NCBI RefSeq assembly: GCF_963924675.1
Contig: NC_089226.1
Coordinates: 58,069,690-58,133,689, forward strand
Direction: 5' to 3'
Source of the DNA: Phocoena phocoena
Taxonomy: Eukaryota; Chordata; Mammalia; Artiodactyla; Phocoenidae
DNA length: 64,000 nucleotides
Below are positions 33,115-45,539 of this stretch, one piece after another. The notes under the pieces are model-generated. The model was not told the origin of the DNA and did no database searches. It saw only the letters and a list, made by a program, of their open reading frames with translations. Both the position numbers and the translations under genes were made by a program. Each line of letters opens with the position of its first letter. The first letter of the stretch is position 1.

Positions 33115-33973
33115 TGTTCACCAGTACGTCATTGCTTTGCACTGGCCCATGGAACAGAACAACCAAGAACTTCATGCATTGAACTCGAGTTAGCATTCTC
33201 TCTCTGTCTCATCTGGCCGAGTTATCTTTTTCCTTTTCCTTTCTTTCTTTTTGGTTGGCTGACTAAACAAACTGTATACATTTGAAATGAAATGGTCTGG
33301 AGAGAAATGATTCAAATTTTTTCATAATCTTGAACAAAAGTCATTACATTAAAAGTATTATGGTAACACGTCGTTCTTCCTTCAACAGAAACAAAACAAT
33401 ACAAATGAGTTTTCTTAGTAAAGTGTGATTAACCTTAGTTCCATATTCTTGCAATTGTGTATAGCACATTTTTTTTAAGGCAGATAAATGCTATGTAATT
33501 GTAGAATTAGTTAAGGAAATTAATCCATAGAATTGGCAAGAAAATGGCACTGTTCCCAGTATACTGTGGAAAAGTGTCATTGTTACATCACAGGTATTAA
33601 CTTACAAATTAGAGTATTTGAAATGAGGTATTTAGCATTTCTAGCTTAGAACAGATGTTACAATATGTGGTTTCAGCACCTTTGTTTCCGGTGCTCTTGG
33701 TGCAGTGTAAATTTATTGTATTTATTTAAAATTCTGACATTTACCGAACATAAAACAGTAGTGGCAACATTCCTAGTGGCTTGCTTCTTGTCAAATTTCT
33801 CAGTGCCTTCTCAGGGCATGGTTTGAATTGAAATAGTGTTCTTGCATTGAATATAATCTAATCAGTTAATTTGCAGACAGTTAAAGAAAATCTTCCAAAC
33901 TATATAGGTGCTTCCCCTCTATATCAAATAGGTTTGTTGATTTTAAAGTGTTATGAATGTAGGTAAAAATCTC

Positions 33974-33979
33974 AATAAA
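33974..33979 (+). terminator. Candidate proximal poly(A) signal AATAAA
   Basis: AATAAA within 'ctcaataaaagcaggctcag', 860 bp after the stop. Use of this site would give a short 3' UTR. Confidence 0.4.
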
Positions 33980-34237
33980 AGCAGGCTCAGTGTAACTGTA
34001 GTTAAGGATCTTCATGTTAGAATTGTGTCAGTTATCACAACCTCTAAGTAAAGAAAAATATCCAAACTAAGAAAGGAGCTGTGAATTTATTTAAAAGCCT
34101 AACCTTTAAATTACATTTTTACAAGTGTATTTATTTCTTTATCACATGAAGTGATGCTCATTTTACTAAGAAATAAAACATCCAGATTTTAGATCTTATG
34201 AAACACTAAAACTACATGTTTTAAAACTAAAGTCCAG

Positions 34238-34550
34238 AACTTCCCTGGTGGCGCAGTGGCTAAGAATCCGCCTGCCAATGCAGGGGACACGGGTTTGAGC
34301 CCTGGTCCGGGAAGATCCCACATGCCGCAGAGCAACTAAGCCCGTGTGCCACAACTACTGAGCCTGTGCTCTAGAGCACATGAGCCACAACTAATGAAGC
34401 CCGCGTGCCTCGAGCCCGTGCTCCACAACAAGAGAAGCCACCGCAATGAGAAGCCCACGCACCACAACGAAGAGTAGCCCCCGCTCACCACAACTACAGA
34501 AAGCCTGTACGCAGCAACAAAGACCCAACACAGCCATAAATAAATAAATA
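34238..34550 (+). repeat. CHR-type SINE, long form, in the PGM2L1 3' UTR
   Basis: Forward, nearly complete copy from 'aacttccctggtggcgcagt' to 'cataaataaataaataa'. It has an exact 15-bp duplication, aaaactaaagtccag, at 34223-34237 and 34551-34565. It is sense relative to the gene, so its tail places several AATAAA hexamers in the transcript. Confidence 0.97.
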
Positions 34551-35216
34551 AAACTAAAGTCCAGTTTATCCTAGCATCTTGCTAACTTCTGTAGAATTTC
34601 TGATCGCAAGAATACTACTTATCGTTTTAGTGTGGAAAAAAAATTTTTTGGAAGGTCATTTTTAGTTGATTCTGCATCTTCTAAAAGAGTTAATAGAGAA
34701 GTGTTGTTTAATCTTCTTAAAGTGTATCCTATCCTATATAGCTCACAGAGTACTTAATACATGTGGTATAGTTAAGAGGTAACAATAATGAGGCCTTGGA
34801 TGTACGTAATTATACTAAACAAATTGCCTATGGGCGATAACTAGTATGAGAATTTATTTCCTAAATAATAATAGTAATATAAAATTTGAACTGACTAGAA
34901 TATTTATTAAATCATGGTTTGGTTTATTGCAGCTATCAGCTAACATTTGGTTGAATCCAGATAATCCAGATGTGAGTTTCAAATTATTGTATTGGCACTA
35001 TTGTTAATTTGTTCCTTCCTTACTTTCTTGTAGCTGAGTCTTGTGTGACTGTAGATAATAGAGCTAAATGTAGAGCACTATTTCTGAATGAGTTTGTTTT
35101 CAAAGGCTTTGCACTAAAGACGAAATGTGTAGAATTTTTTGCTTTATTTGCTTTTGGGAATGCAGACTGTAATTTAGGATATGGCCTATAATCTACAAAG
35201 TGGTATGAACAATGCT

Positions 35217-35217
<1 letters not shown>

Positions 35218-35245
<28 letters not shown>
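35218..35245. repeat. (TA)n microsatellite
   Basis: An uninterrupted AT alternation visible in the sequence, within the probable 3' UTR. Confidence 0.95.
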
Positions 35246-35247
<2 letters not shown>

Positions 35248-38200
35248 AAAAATATGTATATTGGGTTTTAGTATCTGTGTTTCAGTGACTGAAGAACAAA
35301 GTTGAGCTAAAATGATACAATAGCTCATTCATAATCACTAAAGTCGTGTCATACTGTCGTTCTATTATAAATAGAACAGTTTTGAGTGCTTTAATATAAT
35401 GCAACACTTGAGTCATCTTAATCAAGGTGAAAAGTCATTAAGGCTTGGATTCTTATCTCAAAAATTTAAAAATCCAAAGTTAAAATTAACAAAATTTTAC
35501 AAATGTTCCTGAAGTGTATAGATTGAGGGAATTATATGATTCTAGCCAAGCTCTCGAGTCTGTCTAAGCACGATATTTAACAAGAACTTGACATAGTGGG
35601 TGTACACTTGCCTAACAGAATAAATTCAGTAGCCCCAGCCAACCAAGAGAAACAGAAGTACTGGCTGGTAGGTCTCAGCCTTAGGATCTACATTGTTTAT
35701 CTTTTTGTTTATGAATAATATCATGGAAATGAATGCATTCTCATTGAGTGTGTAAATCAAAACTGGTATTTTCTAGAGCTTTGGGGAAAAGGAAAGAATT
35801 AATGGGGCAAGATCAAAGCACTGGAAATAAACAGTAGAAATAACAATAGAAAGGTCAGTAAGGTGGCACAGGAAATGCTTCGTGTGAAGGGCAAACTTAT
35901 CACCCGAAAAGTGGGGAGTGAACTGACTGTGGGCAAGTTGTTTACTTGTGTTTATTTGTTATTATGATGAGCAGATAGTGATGCTTTTGTTTTCCTTTAT
36001 TAGTGACCACTAAAAAGAGACCAGGGAGGCCTTTGAGGAGGTGAGAAAAAGTACCTCTCTTACTGATTCAGTTCCTGCTAGGATGTTGTATCTTAGGATC
36101 ATATGGGAACTGGGGAGGGGAGGATATAGCAGAAATAAAAAGGAATGAAATATAGACTGGGAAATAAGATCCATGAGAAAAAGTTCAAAGGATTAAGATC
36201 ATTTAACTCTGGAGGGGAGAGAGCTGTTGAGATGGTTTAATAACTCTTGAGTTATTAATTGAATTGTTTATTGAAGAACTCAAAGTAGGAAGTTTGATAA
36301 TATGACAAACTGTTCTCCATCTCCATCAAGGACAGAATAATAGGGAATAAGGATTTTTTTAAATAAAATTAAACATTTTAATATTAAAGGGGTATACTAA
36401 ATGGCTTTTTAAGGTTCCTTCCAATACTTTTTTTTTTTTAATCTCAGGTTGGAACAAAGATGATGTCATAAAGAGCACTGAAAGTAACATTTCAGTTTCA
36501 CTCCATACCTAGAAGAATGTAGCTCACAAGATAGTTTTTGTATATGTTGAATAGTAAATGCATGAGTGCAGTCTTTATTCATTGTATAAAGACCTGCTTA
36601 ATTTAACCTGCAAATTAAGTGAGATGTGAACACAATTTTGTTCATCTTGAAGAGTGTATAGCATTATAGGATAGTTGAGAGGTTTGTTTTAAATATAAAT
36701 TACTGTTATTTGGATGTTGTAACTTCAGCAGACAGAAGGTTCTAAGAGGTTGGATGCTTTGGAATATCTTTATATAGGGAATAGACCTCCAATTTCTTAA
36801 GCAAGTTGCTTCTGGAATTGATGCAACAAAGATATTAGCTGGAGTTTAATGGAGAAATGTTCTACGAACTGCTGCTATTGGTATTTCTCTTAGATGTTTT
36901 CCACTGATGTTTGTAATGCTTGAAAAATCCAAATTCTGCTTGGATAAATTTGTTTTATGCTTTTTTCTCTCTACCTCCCTCTTTCCCTAGGTGCCCTCCC
37001 ACATTTTGTTACTGTGAAAAGCTGTTGTCCTATTACCTCACTGATAAGTGATCTTAACTGTATTCATTCAGAATGCTTTAAACTTATTCCTAAGCTGTTT
37101 TTGTTTATGGACTTTGGGTTCTTTTGTTATTGTTGTGAGAATATTTAAGACATTGTAAGACGTAATTTTAAATCTATTGCATAACCTTTTTTGGTTTTCT
37201 GGATACTACTATATATTAATTTATTATGGCCTTTTACAATTCACTTGTTTTCGGAAATTGCTCTAGAAACTGAGGAAGAAAGAGTCATACTAACCTAAAT
37301 GAATGGTCAATTGATCTAGCATTCTATTTCAGGTTTCCTTGTACTTTGGGCATCCAAAGCACAAGATCCGAGATAATCTTTTTTCACATTTGTCCCTCAA
37401 AGCATCTTACCCTAAGCCATAAGAAGACTAAGTGGAAAGAAGAGAGTCTCTCATTGTCTGACTCTTTACACAGCCTGATTTTACTCCCAGTTTGAAACAA
37501 AGTTAGTGTTTACCATTGGTTACTTTAAATATTCACCATACTGTTATATTCATTAAGACATCTGTTTGTTAATTCACGATTGTGTACTTAAAAAAGAGAA
37601 CATAGAAGAATGAGTAAAGTGACCAAGATAAGGGCAAAGTGACATATCTAAAGTTTGCTTCTCAAATTTTTCCACCAGCATAATCCTCAAGCAGAGGAGC
37701 ATGAATGTGTAGGGGAAGGGGCCCGAGAGCAAAATCAGAAGCAGCCTCTGCCACTCATGAAATTTCGTGTTCTCTCTTAAAAATGTAAGTGAATTTTACA
37801 TTCTCCATAATAAAACTGTTTTAGTATAAAAATGATTCCTTCAGTCTTCATGGAAACTGGTGCTGCCAGAAAGAGGCACCGTTTTATCACATGGGCTCTC
37901 AGTTTTCTCCCCCACCCCCCGCCCTCAGTTGCTGCATATCCCTGGGGGTACCGCACTGACTCTAGTGTGAGAAATATAAACATAACACATACCAAGGATA
38001 TTCCCTTTAGAAGCTGACTTTTGAAAGTATTAATGCCAAATTCAAGTGACCTGAAACAGTTATGTTACCACTGAACCTTGTAATATAGTCAGAGGTGTTG
38101 GCCAGTTTGTTCTGTTTAATTCTTTGGCATTCCTTGACTAAGAAGGGGCACCTGACTATCAGCTCCCTGAGAGCAAGCATCATGGTTTATTATTTTTTCA

Positions 38201-38924
38201 TCTCCACACCACCTAGTATAGCACCTGTTGTAGAGTACTTAATGGGTGACAATAGGAATTATGGGATTTTATTTTAAAGAAACAAATAGTTTAGGAAACA
38301 ATCGAAAACGTTCATTTTCTGATGCAGCTTTTAAAACAATTCTCAGTACTGAAGTTTATTAAGCATGCACACCCTTAAATACCCTGTTTCTTCGGAGAGA
38401 GAAGAGCATATTCCTATTTCGAAATTGTATGTAAGGCCTAGTGTTTTACGCTCAAAGCAAGATGTTGGCCAAGAAGGCTAAGAAAGTGTCTGTGTAGACT
38501 TAATATCACTAGTATTAGTGCCATTATGAGCCTGCTAGGGCTGCTTTCCAAGTGAGTCACAACTAATTTGATACTGTTTGGTATATTTTTGTTCAGTGTT
38601 ATGATTCATCATATATCTTACAAGAACCACTCAAACAAGAGTTGCATCTGTATATGATGAGGCCTTGTGTTATAGGCTAAAACAAACTCTTTGTATACAT
38701 CATTGAATATGCCAGATAAAATATATGCAGTTAAGAATTATTTATTTTTTTGTGTAGCAGTAGTTCAAAATTGTGCCCTTGTTTTAATAGTTTCTGTCAA
38801 CATCTTCTCGTTTTTCCTTGCAAAAACACCAGGGTGTATCATAAGTACTGCCTATGAGAATTTGCATTTAAGTATTTGTGTGCGTGGTTTTCGTGTGGTT
38901 TTAGCCAAATGAAGTGTTATCAGT

Positions 38925-38930
38925 AATAAA
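38925..38930 (+). terminator. Candidate distal poly(A) signal AATAAA of PGM2L1
   Basis: 'cagtaataaacaggtctctt' followed within 25-50 bp by a T/G-rich element. It is placed at the point where low-repeat sequence gives way to intergenic L2 fragments. Confidence 0.5.
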
Positions 38931-38950
38931 CAGGTCTCTTCATAGGCATG

Positions 38951-41290
38951 AGTTTCTGTGTACTTTTTATTATCTTCGATACTGTGTAGTTTATAAAGTT
39001 GGCTATCCAAACTGAACACATTCTTGATATATATACATGGCATACCCTAGAAGCAACTTTGACCCTAAATGAATATTACAGCTCATTACTCAATAAATAT
39101 TTCTTGATTGGTTCATCAGCAGTCCCAGAAGAAAGGACTAACATTAAAGTTCTTTCCACCTTATTTTTCTCCATCTCTCCTTCAGTTGACCTAATTTTTC
39201 TGCCCATGTTAGCATCAGCTAACATAATAAAAAGTTAAAGGTTTGGAGATCTCTCAAAGAAGTAACTATATAGCTGTGATAAAGTGGTGGTCATGGGATT
39301 AGTTTCCAGGGTTGTTAGGACCCTGTAGTCCTGGTCTTTACTGCCTGCCTTCCTCTGATCAGGCTTAAAGGTAAGATGAGTGAGAGAAACATTCTACAAG
39401 TTCATTTTATCACCTTCTGCATGGAATGTTCTGGGAACCATGCTAATCCCATCCCTCCCACTTCTTCCATTTTATTGTTCATAGCACATAAACAGTATAA
39501 CAAATAAATTTAAGTAGTAGTATTACCTGACTCCATAGTCTCCATGAGTGTAGCTTTTTCACTACTTTACCACTGCCTAGAACAGTGCATGGCACCATAG
39601 CAGGTTCTCAGTAAATGTTTATTGAATGGATGAACCCGTCTCATGTTTCTGCCTGCAGCAGAAAAGCACTAAATTCTGCACTGATTCTGCATACGCACAG
39701 AGTTGCACATGATGAGAAATATGCAGCAGTGATACCACCAGCTTTAGAGATTTATAAACCCATTAATCCACATCTCATTCAGGCAACACCTACTTCTTGC
39801 TGCCTCTGGGTCATCTCTACCCATGTCCTCCTGAGATCTCGAGCTCAGCATTTTCTTCCTGCTTTCCTGGCCCCGTATCTTCCTGGTTTGAAATCTCCAA
39901 GTCATCTTTGATTTCTCCTGCCACTGGATATGTGCTATTTGACAAGTTCTTTAAATTTAACAGTCTCTGAAGGTAAGGGCAAGGCCATTGATCTGAGACC
40001 CACCTAAAACAGGGACCAAGAAGCTAATCCCACCTAAAATAATAATAGAACTGTTATCCCCAAAGGAGAAGAGTTCATGTGTATATAAATGGAGATGTCT
40101 TGGAGGAGGGATTATAATAAAAATGTTTATTCCCCATTCTACCTCCCTGTCTTCCCCAAACTAGCACTTCCTCATTCCTGTAGTGATGTGACCATTCTCC
40201 TGTTTATTTCCCTCTCTTTACCTCTGGTTCTAATCATTAAATGGTCCAGTATTGCATGTAATTTGCTTAAATTAATTCTTTGACCTTTATCCCTCTGCTT
40301 CATTCATTCATTTTATAAATATTTATTGACCTGGAAATATGTAGGAACCAAGAGCACTGCAGAAGGCTAAGAAATAGGAAAAAGGACACAGCAACGAGGT
40401 TACTGCTGGAACAGCCTGTTCGGGACACTGTTCCCACCGCCCTCACACCACTAGATCACCTTTATCTTTTCCTGATGTCTTTGGATTCAAAGTACCTGGA
40501 GAGAAGGCCCAGCGGGCTGGACTTTTGTCACATGCCTACCTCCTAGCTAAAACTAGAGCCTGATAAGGGAAAGATTTGACCCCCTCACCTTCCTTCTGAA
40601 TGGTAGCAGGAGACAGGGCACTGCAGTTACCCTTCCATCAAGACAGTGAGAGGAAGTTAATTGACCAATTGGAAATTGTGGTGCAGACAAAAGGTGACAA
40701 ACATCCGCTACAGTGCCAGAGGGAGCGTTGGAGAAGAAGCAAAAGCTCGGCAAAGGAAGAGGGGGACATCTTAAGCGCAGAAGACAGCATGAGTGTGCAG
40801 AGAACCATGAGTAGTTCGGTCTTGCGACACTGGGAGTAGGGATGACAGTGGAGAGGTGGGAGAGGGCCCTGTGTGCTGCGCTGCGGAGCTTGGACTTCAA
40901 TCAGCAGGTAATGAGTCACAGGAAGGTTTAAGCAGAAAGTCTCCAAGAGAGGATGGTGGGGATGGGGGAGGTATGAGAGAATCCACCACTGGAAAGAATC
41001 TTAAAGGTCATCTTATCTAATCTCATCATTTTCTGCAATATGGCTAGCAAATGAGGATATATATTTGAACCTCTCCAGTGACAACTTGCCAAGACAAGTT
41101 GTTCCCTTTGAAAGAAAGGCCAGTAGAGAGTTCTTTATTGTGTTCAGCTGAAATCTGCCTCCTGAAGCTTCTACTCTTTGGCTGCACTTAGAAACTCAAT
41201 GTTATACAAAAATCCATTTCCTTGTCACTCAAAGACTTTTCCCCTCAGTCTAAATATGCATAATTCAGCAACCGTTCCTTGTGTTACCTG
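38951..41290. other. Intergenic sequence with L2 pieces
   Basis: L2 3'-end-like text occurs at about 39530-39630 ('gcatggcaccatagcaggtt') and L2-like sequence at about 40300-40360 and 40850-40950. The remainder is not recognised. ORFs here, such as 40553-40900 (-), have no protein resemblance I can see. Confidence 0.5.
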
Positions 41291-42043
41291 TTTTTTTTTT
41301 AACATCTTTATTGGAGTATAATTGCTTTACAATGGTGTGTTAGTTTCTGCTTTATAACAAAGTGAATCATTTATACATATACATACATCCCCATATCTCT
41401 TCTCTTGCGTCTCCCTCCCTCCCACCCTCCCTATCCCACCCCTCTAGGTGGTCACAAACCACCGAGCTGATCTCCCTGTGCTATGTGGCTGATTCCCACT
41501 AGCTATCTATTTTACGTTTGGTAGTGTATATATGTCCATGCCACTCTCTCACTTTGTGCCAGCTTACCCTTCCCCCTCCCCATATCCTCAAGTCCATTCT
41601 CTAGTAGGTCTGTGTCTTCACTCTGTATGACAGACTCTAGGTCCATCCACCTCACTACAAATAACTCAGTTTCATTTCCTTTTATGGCTGAGTAATATTC
41701 CATTGTATATATGTGCCACATCTTCTTTATCCATTCATCTGTTGATGGACACTTAGGTTGCTTCCATGTCCTGGCTATTGTAAATAGTGCTGCAGTGAAC
41801 AGTGTGTTACATGTCTCTTCTTGAATTACGGTTTTCTCAGGGTATATGCCCAGTAGTGGCATTGCTGGGTCGTATGGTAGTTTTATTCTTAGTTTTTTAA
41901 GGAACCTCCATACTGTTCTCCATAGTGGCTGTATCAATTAACATTCCCACCAACAGTGCAAGAGGGTTCCCTTTTCTCTACGCCCTCTCCAGCATTTATT
42001 GTTTGTAGATTTTTTGATGATGGCCATTCTGACTGGTGTGTGA
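41291..42043 (-). repeat. 5'-truncated L1 3' end, antisense
   Basis: It begins with a T run and 'aacatctttattggagtata' and continues through the L1 3' UTR into the ORF2 C-terminus. The minus frame 41512-41937 holds the IARTWKQPKCPSTDEWIKKM region. Flanks 'tgtgttacct' and 'tgtgtgacct' may be an imperfect target duplication. It is little diverged. Confidence 0.93.
41512..41937 (-). pseudogene. L1 ORF2 C-terminal fragment
   Basis: The 141-residue frame includes [20 protein letters not shown] and HIYTMEYYSAIKGNE, the C-terminal cysteine-region tail of LINE-1 ORF2. It is a dead fragment. Confidence 0.9.
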
Positions 42044-42503
42044 CCTATTTTTTAGATCCTACTCACCTTCCTGATCACCCCATGGACAATTTTCAAAGAG
42101 CTGTGTCCAAAATTAATATAATACCAGGAGAGGTGGGGTGGAAACCAACCTGAGGCTAAATCAGGAAAGCTGGATTGGGGCAGGGGTGGAAGAGATTTAT
42201 TCTCAGGTGAGCAGGGAGCGAGGGCAGAAAAAAATAAAACAGTAACTGGATCAGAGTTTCTTCCAATTGTTTGCCATTCCCACATATGCATGCTTCCCCT
42301 GGTGGATAGGGATCCGTGTCCCGTGAAACAAAATCAGAACCTCTGCCCTGGAAGGAACCCAAATTCAATGCAAGCATCTCTCTTTACAGTGAGGAAAGCC
42401 TGAGGGTCAGGTTGGAGATCCACTTTGAGTCCACAGAGTGGATTTCTGCAGAACCCAACTCATCTTCTTCCCAATCTGTTGCTTTCTCCCCCATGACCTG
42501 GTT
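42044..42503. other. Unique intergenic spacer between two L1 ends
   Basis: About 460 bp with no recognised repeat or gene. It is the loop of the inverted L1 pair. Confidence 0.7.
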
Positions 42504-42520
42504 AAAATTCATTCAGTGAA

Positions 42521-43000
42521 ATTGAACTATTTGTAATGAGGTGGATGGACCTAGAGTCTGTCATACAGAGTGAAGTAAGTCAGAAAGAGAAAGACAAATA
42601 CCGTATGCTAACACATATATATGGAATTTAAGAAAAAATATGTCATGGAGAACCTAGGGGTAAGACAGGAATAAAGACACAGACCTACTAGAGAATGGAC
42701 TTGAGGCTATGGGGAGGGGGAAGGGTAAACTGTGACAAAGCGAGAGAGAGGCATGGACATATATACACTACCACACGTAAGGTAGATAGCTAGTGGGAAG
42801 CAGCCGCATAGCACAGGGAGATCAGCTCGGTGCTTTGTGACCGCCTGGAGGGGTGGGATAGGGAGGGTGGGAGGGAGGGAGACGCAAGAGGGAGGAGATA
42901 CGGGAACATATGTATATGTATAACTGATTCACTTCGTTATAAAGCAGAAACTAACACACCATTGTAAAGCAATTATACTCCAATAAAGATGTAAAAAAAA
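42521..43000 (+). repeat. Young 5'-truncated L1 insertion
   Basis: 480 bp of L1 3' end from 'attgaactatttgtaatgag' to 'actccaataaagatg' and an A tail. The target duplication aaaattcattcagtgaa (17 bp) is exact at 42504-42520 and 43001-43017, so the insertion is recent. Confidence 0.97.
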
Positions 43001-43059
43001 AAAATTCATTCAGTGAATCTTAGTCTTCAGCCATAAGGAGTCCTCCCTCCTTGTAATCA

Positions 43060-43160
43060 GGAGTAAACTAAGGTCCAGAGAAGAGAAGTGATCCCTTGAG
43101 TCACAAAGCAGTTCAGGGGCAAACCTGGGACTAATACTCAGGTCTCCTGACTCGTAGTCC
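43060..43160 (-). repeat. MIR SINE relic
   Basis: 'taaactaaggtccagagaag' through 'tcaggtctcctgactcgtag' is the antisense MIR core. Confidence 0.6.
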
Positions 43161-43179
43161 CTTTCTCCTTCTGTACAAA

Positions 43180-43475
43180 TATTTAGTAACCTACCAGGAG
43201 CCGGACAGTGAATAAAAAGTTGGTAAGATGTAACCCACATCTTTAAGAAGAAAAAAACAATTAGGATGCAATAGAAGTACAGTAGTAGAGGTAAACATAG
43301 AATGGTGCAGGAATAGAGGGGCATCTGTGCTGGATCCAGGAAGGGCTCTAAAGAATCGCTGGGACTAGAGTGGAGCCTTGAAGGAAGAGCAGGAGCTTGT
43401 CAGGTAGAGAAAAGAGAACAGACCTTGCAGACACAGCAGACAGCAAAAAGAATGCAGGAAGAAGCACCCTGCGGA
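43180..43475 (-). repeat. L2 relic
   Basis: 'gtgaataaaaagttggtaag' and 'gaaggaagagcaggagcttg' follow L2-like text. The stretch 43476-44520 shows nothing I recognise except a weak MIR piece near 44385-44470. Confidence 0.45.
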
Positions 43476-44529
43476 GGCTAGATAATAGGTTTCTGATCTC
43501 AGCCAACGGCATTTCCGATTTTACGCACTTTTTTTGGGTGAAATGCCCGAAGTTCCAACTATCACTCTGAAGCTGACGACTACAGGTCTATGTTTTTAGG
43601 CCAGACCTTCCTTCCAAGCTTCAGAGCCACACAACAGTTTTCAAGTCATCTCTACCTGGATGTCCCACAGCACTTCAAACTTAAGTTGTCCAGGCCTAAG
43701 CTTTTTTTCTCACACCTGACTACCCACCCCCCACCCCACCCCCAGTGCGAGTATGCTCGTTCCTTCTCCTCTATGGACTGTCTCAATGCGTCGTCGTTCA
43801 TTATTTCTTCTCCCTCCCCACCCCTCCCCCACACTGAAATAAGCACCTGGAGCTGCCAATCTTACTTCCTAATGCATGAAAACCTCTTACTGTAACAGGA
43901 TGGAGGTGAGGATTTTTTTTTTTCAGTTAAAACAATAAAATATGGAGTCATATGATTACTAGGGTAATGGAGCCAGCCTGAAGTTCTGGAAGTTTGGTTG
44001 TACCATCCAGATCCATCTAGCCTTTCTAAGCCAGCCTAAGACATGGCTTAGAAACAATTCCTGGTTCTAAGGCTGTTTGGGGCTTAGGAATGGCAGCAAG
44101 GATTCTGGAACTTGCCTGGTTAGTTGACATGCATTCAGTCAGCTTATGTGGGGAGATTGGCTCAGTAGAAAACTGGGAACCCTGGGACCCCATTCTCTAC
44201 TTTCCAGTTTCCAGAGTTGGGGCTGTCTTGTCGTTTACCCACTGAGCCTCGCCTTCACTTCCAATAACTCTAGCCCAACCAGGATTTGAGATCCAGCTGT
44301 AGTTGTCAACTGAATTCAGTTATTGTGGAGTCTTGTTGTACAGTATCTATAAAACTCCCCCTTTTTCTTCTTTACCTTGTAGTAGTTAAGAACACACATT
44401 CTAATTTCAGAGCGCCGAGTTTCAAAAAACCCCTTTCTATCAGTTACTAGCTATGAGACCTTGAGCAATATGAAAGCCAGCCTGCAAGAGGGCCCCCAGT
44501 AATCCCTGCCTGGCAGAAGTAATGGCATC

Positions 44530-44680
44530 CTACTTCCAAGATTAGGTTATAAAAGCCTCTTTATCTTACATCTTGGTACTCTTTCTTGGATCATTTGCTC
44601 TGGGTGAAGCCAGCTGCCATGTCATGAGCAGCCCTATGGAGAGGCACATGTGTGAGCTTGGAAGCCCTGAACTTTCCTGT
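44530..44680 (+). repeat. MLT1-type (MaLR) LTR fragment, + orientation
   Basis: 'tggatcatttgctctgggtg' and 'agccagctgccatgtcatga' with 'gccctatggagaggcacatg' are MLT1 LTR hallmarks as I remember them. Confidence 0.6.
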
Positions 44681-44689
44681 GGAATAGGA

Positions 44690-45080
44690 GTATGGGTGCT
44701 GCTTAACTGGTGGTTCTGGCTCCGTGTCTCAGTGAGATTGCAATCAAGATGTCAGCTGCGGTTGCAGTCATGCGCGGTTTAGGATCAGCTGGGGCTGGAG
44801 GATCAGCTTCGCAGATAGTTCACTCACATGGCAGGAAGCCTCAGCGCCTCACCACATGGGCCTCTCCATAGGGTTACTTGAGGGTCCTCCAGAGTGAGTG
44901 ATCCAAAGAGAGAGCAAGGCACAAGCCACAGTGTCTTTTATGACTTAGCCTTGGAAGTCACACACTGTCATTTCTGCAAAATTCTGTGGTCATACAGATC
45001 AATCCTGATACAGTTTGTGAGGGACTACGCAGGAGGTGGGGATCATGAGGGCTGTCTTGGAGACAGGCTATCACAGACAG
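44690..45080 (-). repeat. MLT1-type (MaLR) LTR fragment, - orientation
   Basis: 'gagattgcaatcaagatgtc', 'ggggctggaggatcagcttc' and 'cacatgggcctctccatagg' are the reverse of the same LTR class. It faces the fragment at 44530-44680. Confidence 0.6.
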
Positions 45081-45530
45081 AAAGATGAAATGACCAATTT
45101 TGAACATGCTATGTTTGAGACACCTGAGAGACATCCAAGTGTAGACGACAAATAGGCAATTGGAAATATGAGTCTGGAGCTCAGAAGAGAGGTCTAAGCT
45201 AGAGATCTAAATTTAGAAATTATCAACATATTTAAAGCCACGGACATGAATATGATCACCTAATGACAGTATGGAGAGGAGAGCCTTTGCCTTTTGGAAC
45301 TTCCACATTTACTCTTTTTATATTAAATTTAAAGTTATAATTTAATCTAATTTTGCATGATAAAGTCTTTAAAATAAATAAAATTAGAAAGATAACAGCA
45401 AACACCCATTTACCCACCACCTAGAACAATAAATGTCAATACTCTTTCTCATTTGTCTCATATATTTTCCTTTCGTATAAAACCCCTACCCAATCCAATT
45501 CCCTGCCTTGACTCCTATACTGGTTAGATG
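45081..45530. other. L2-like piece and unassigned sequence
   Basis: 45081-45300 resembles antisense L2 ('gacgacaaataggcaattgg'). 45300-45530 may be an old L1 end ('acccatttacccaccaccta'). Both are weak. Confidence 0.35.
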
Positions 45531-45539
45531 TCTTTCAAT

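Larger units (their letters stand above)
33115..38950 (+). other. PGM2L1: Probable long 3' UTR of PGM2L1
   Basis: After the stop the sequence runs almost 6 kb with little repeat content, in contrast to the introns, and PGM2L1 is known to have a multi-kilobase 3' UTR. Candidate poly(A) signals (AATAAA) are at 33974-33979, 34172-34177 and 38925-38930. The last is followed by a T/G-rich stretch ('gagtttctgtgtacttttta') and is the best guess for the distal end. Another, at 39091, is possible. It contains a SINE (34238-34550), a TA microsatellite (35218-35245) and an L2-like piece near 38160-38260. The end point is inference. Confidence 0.55.
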
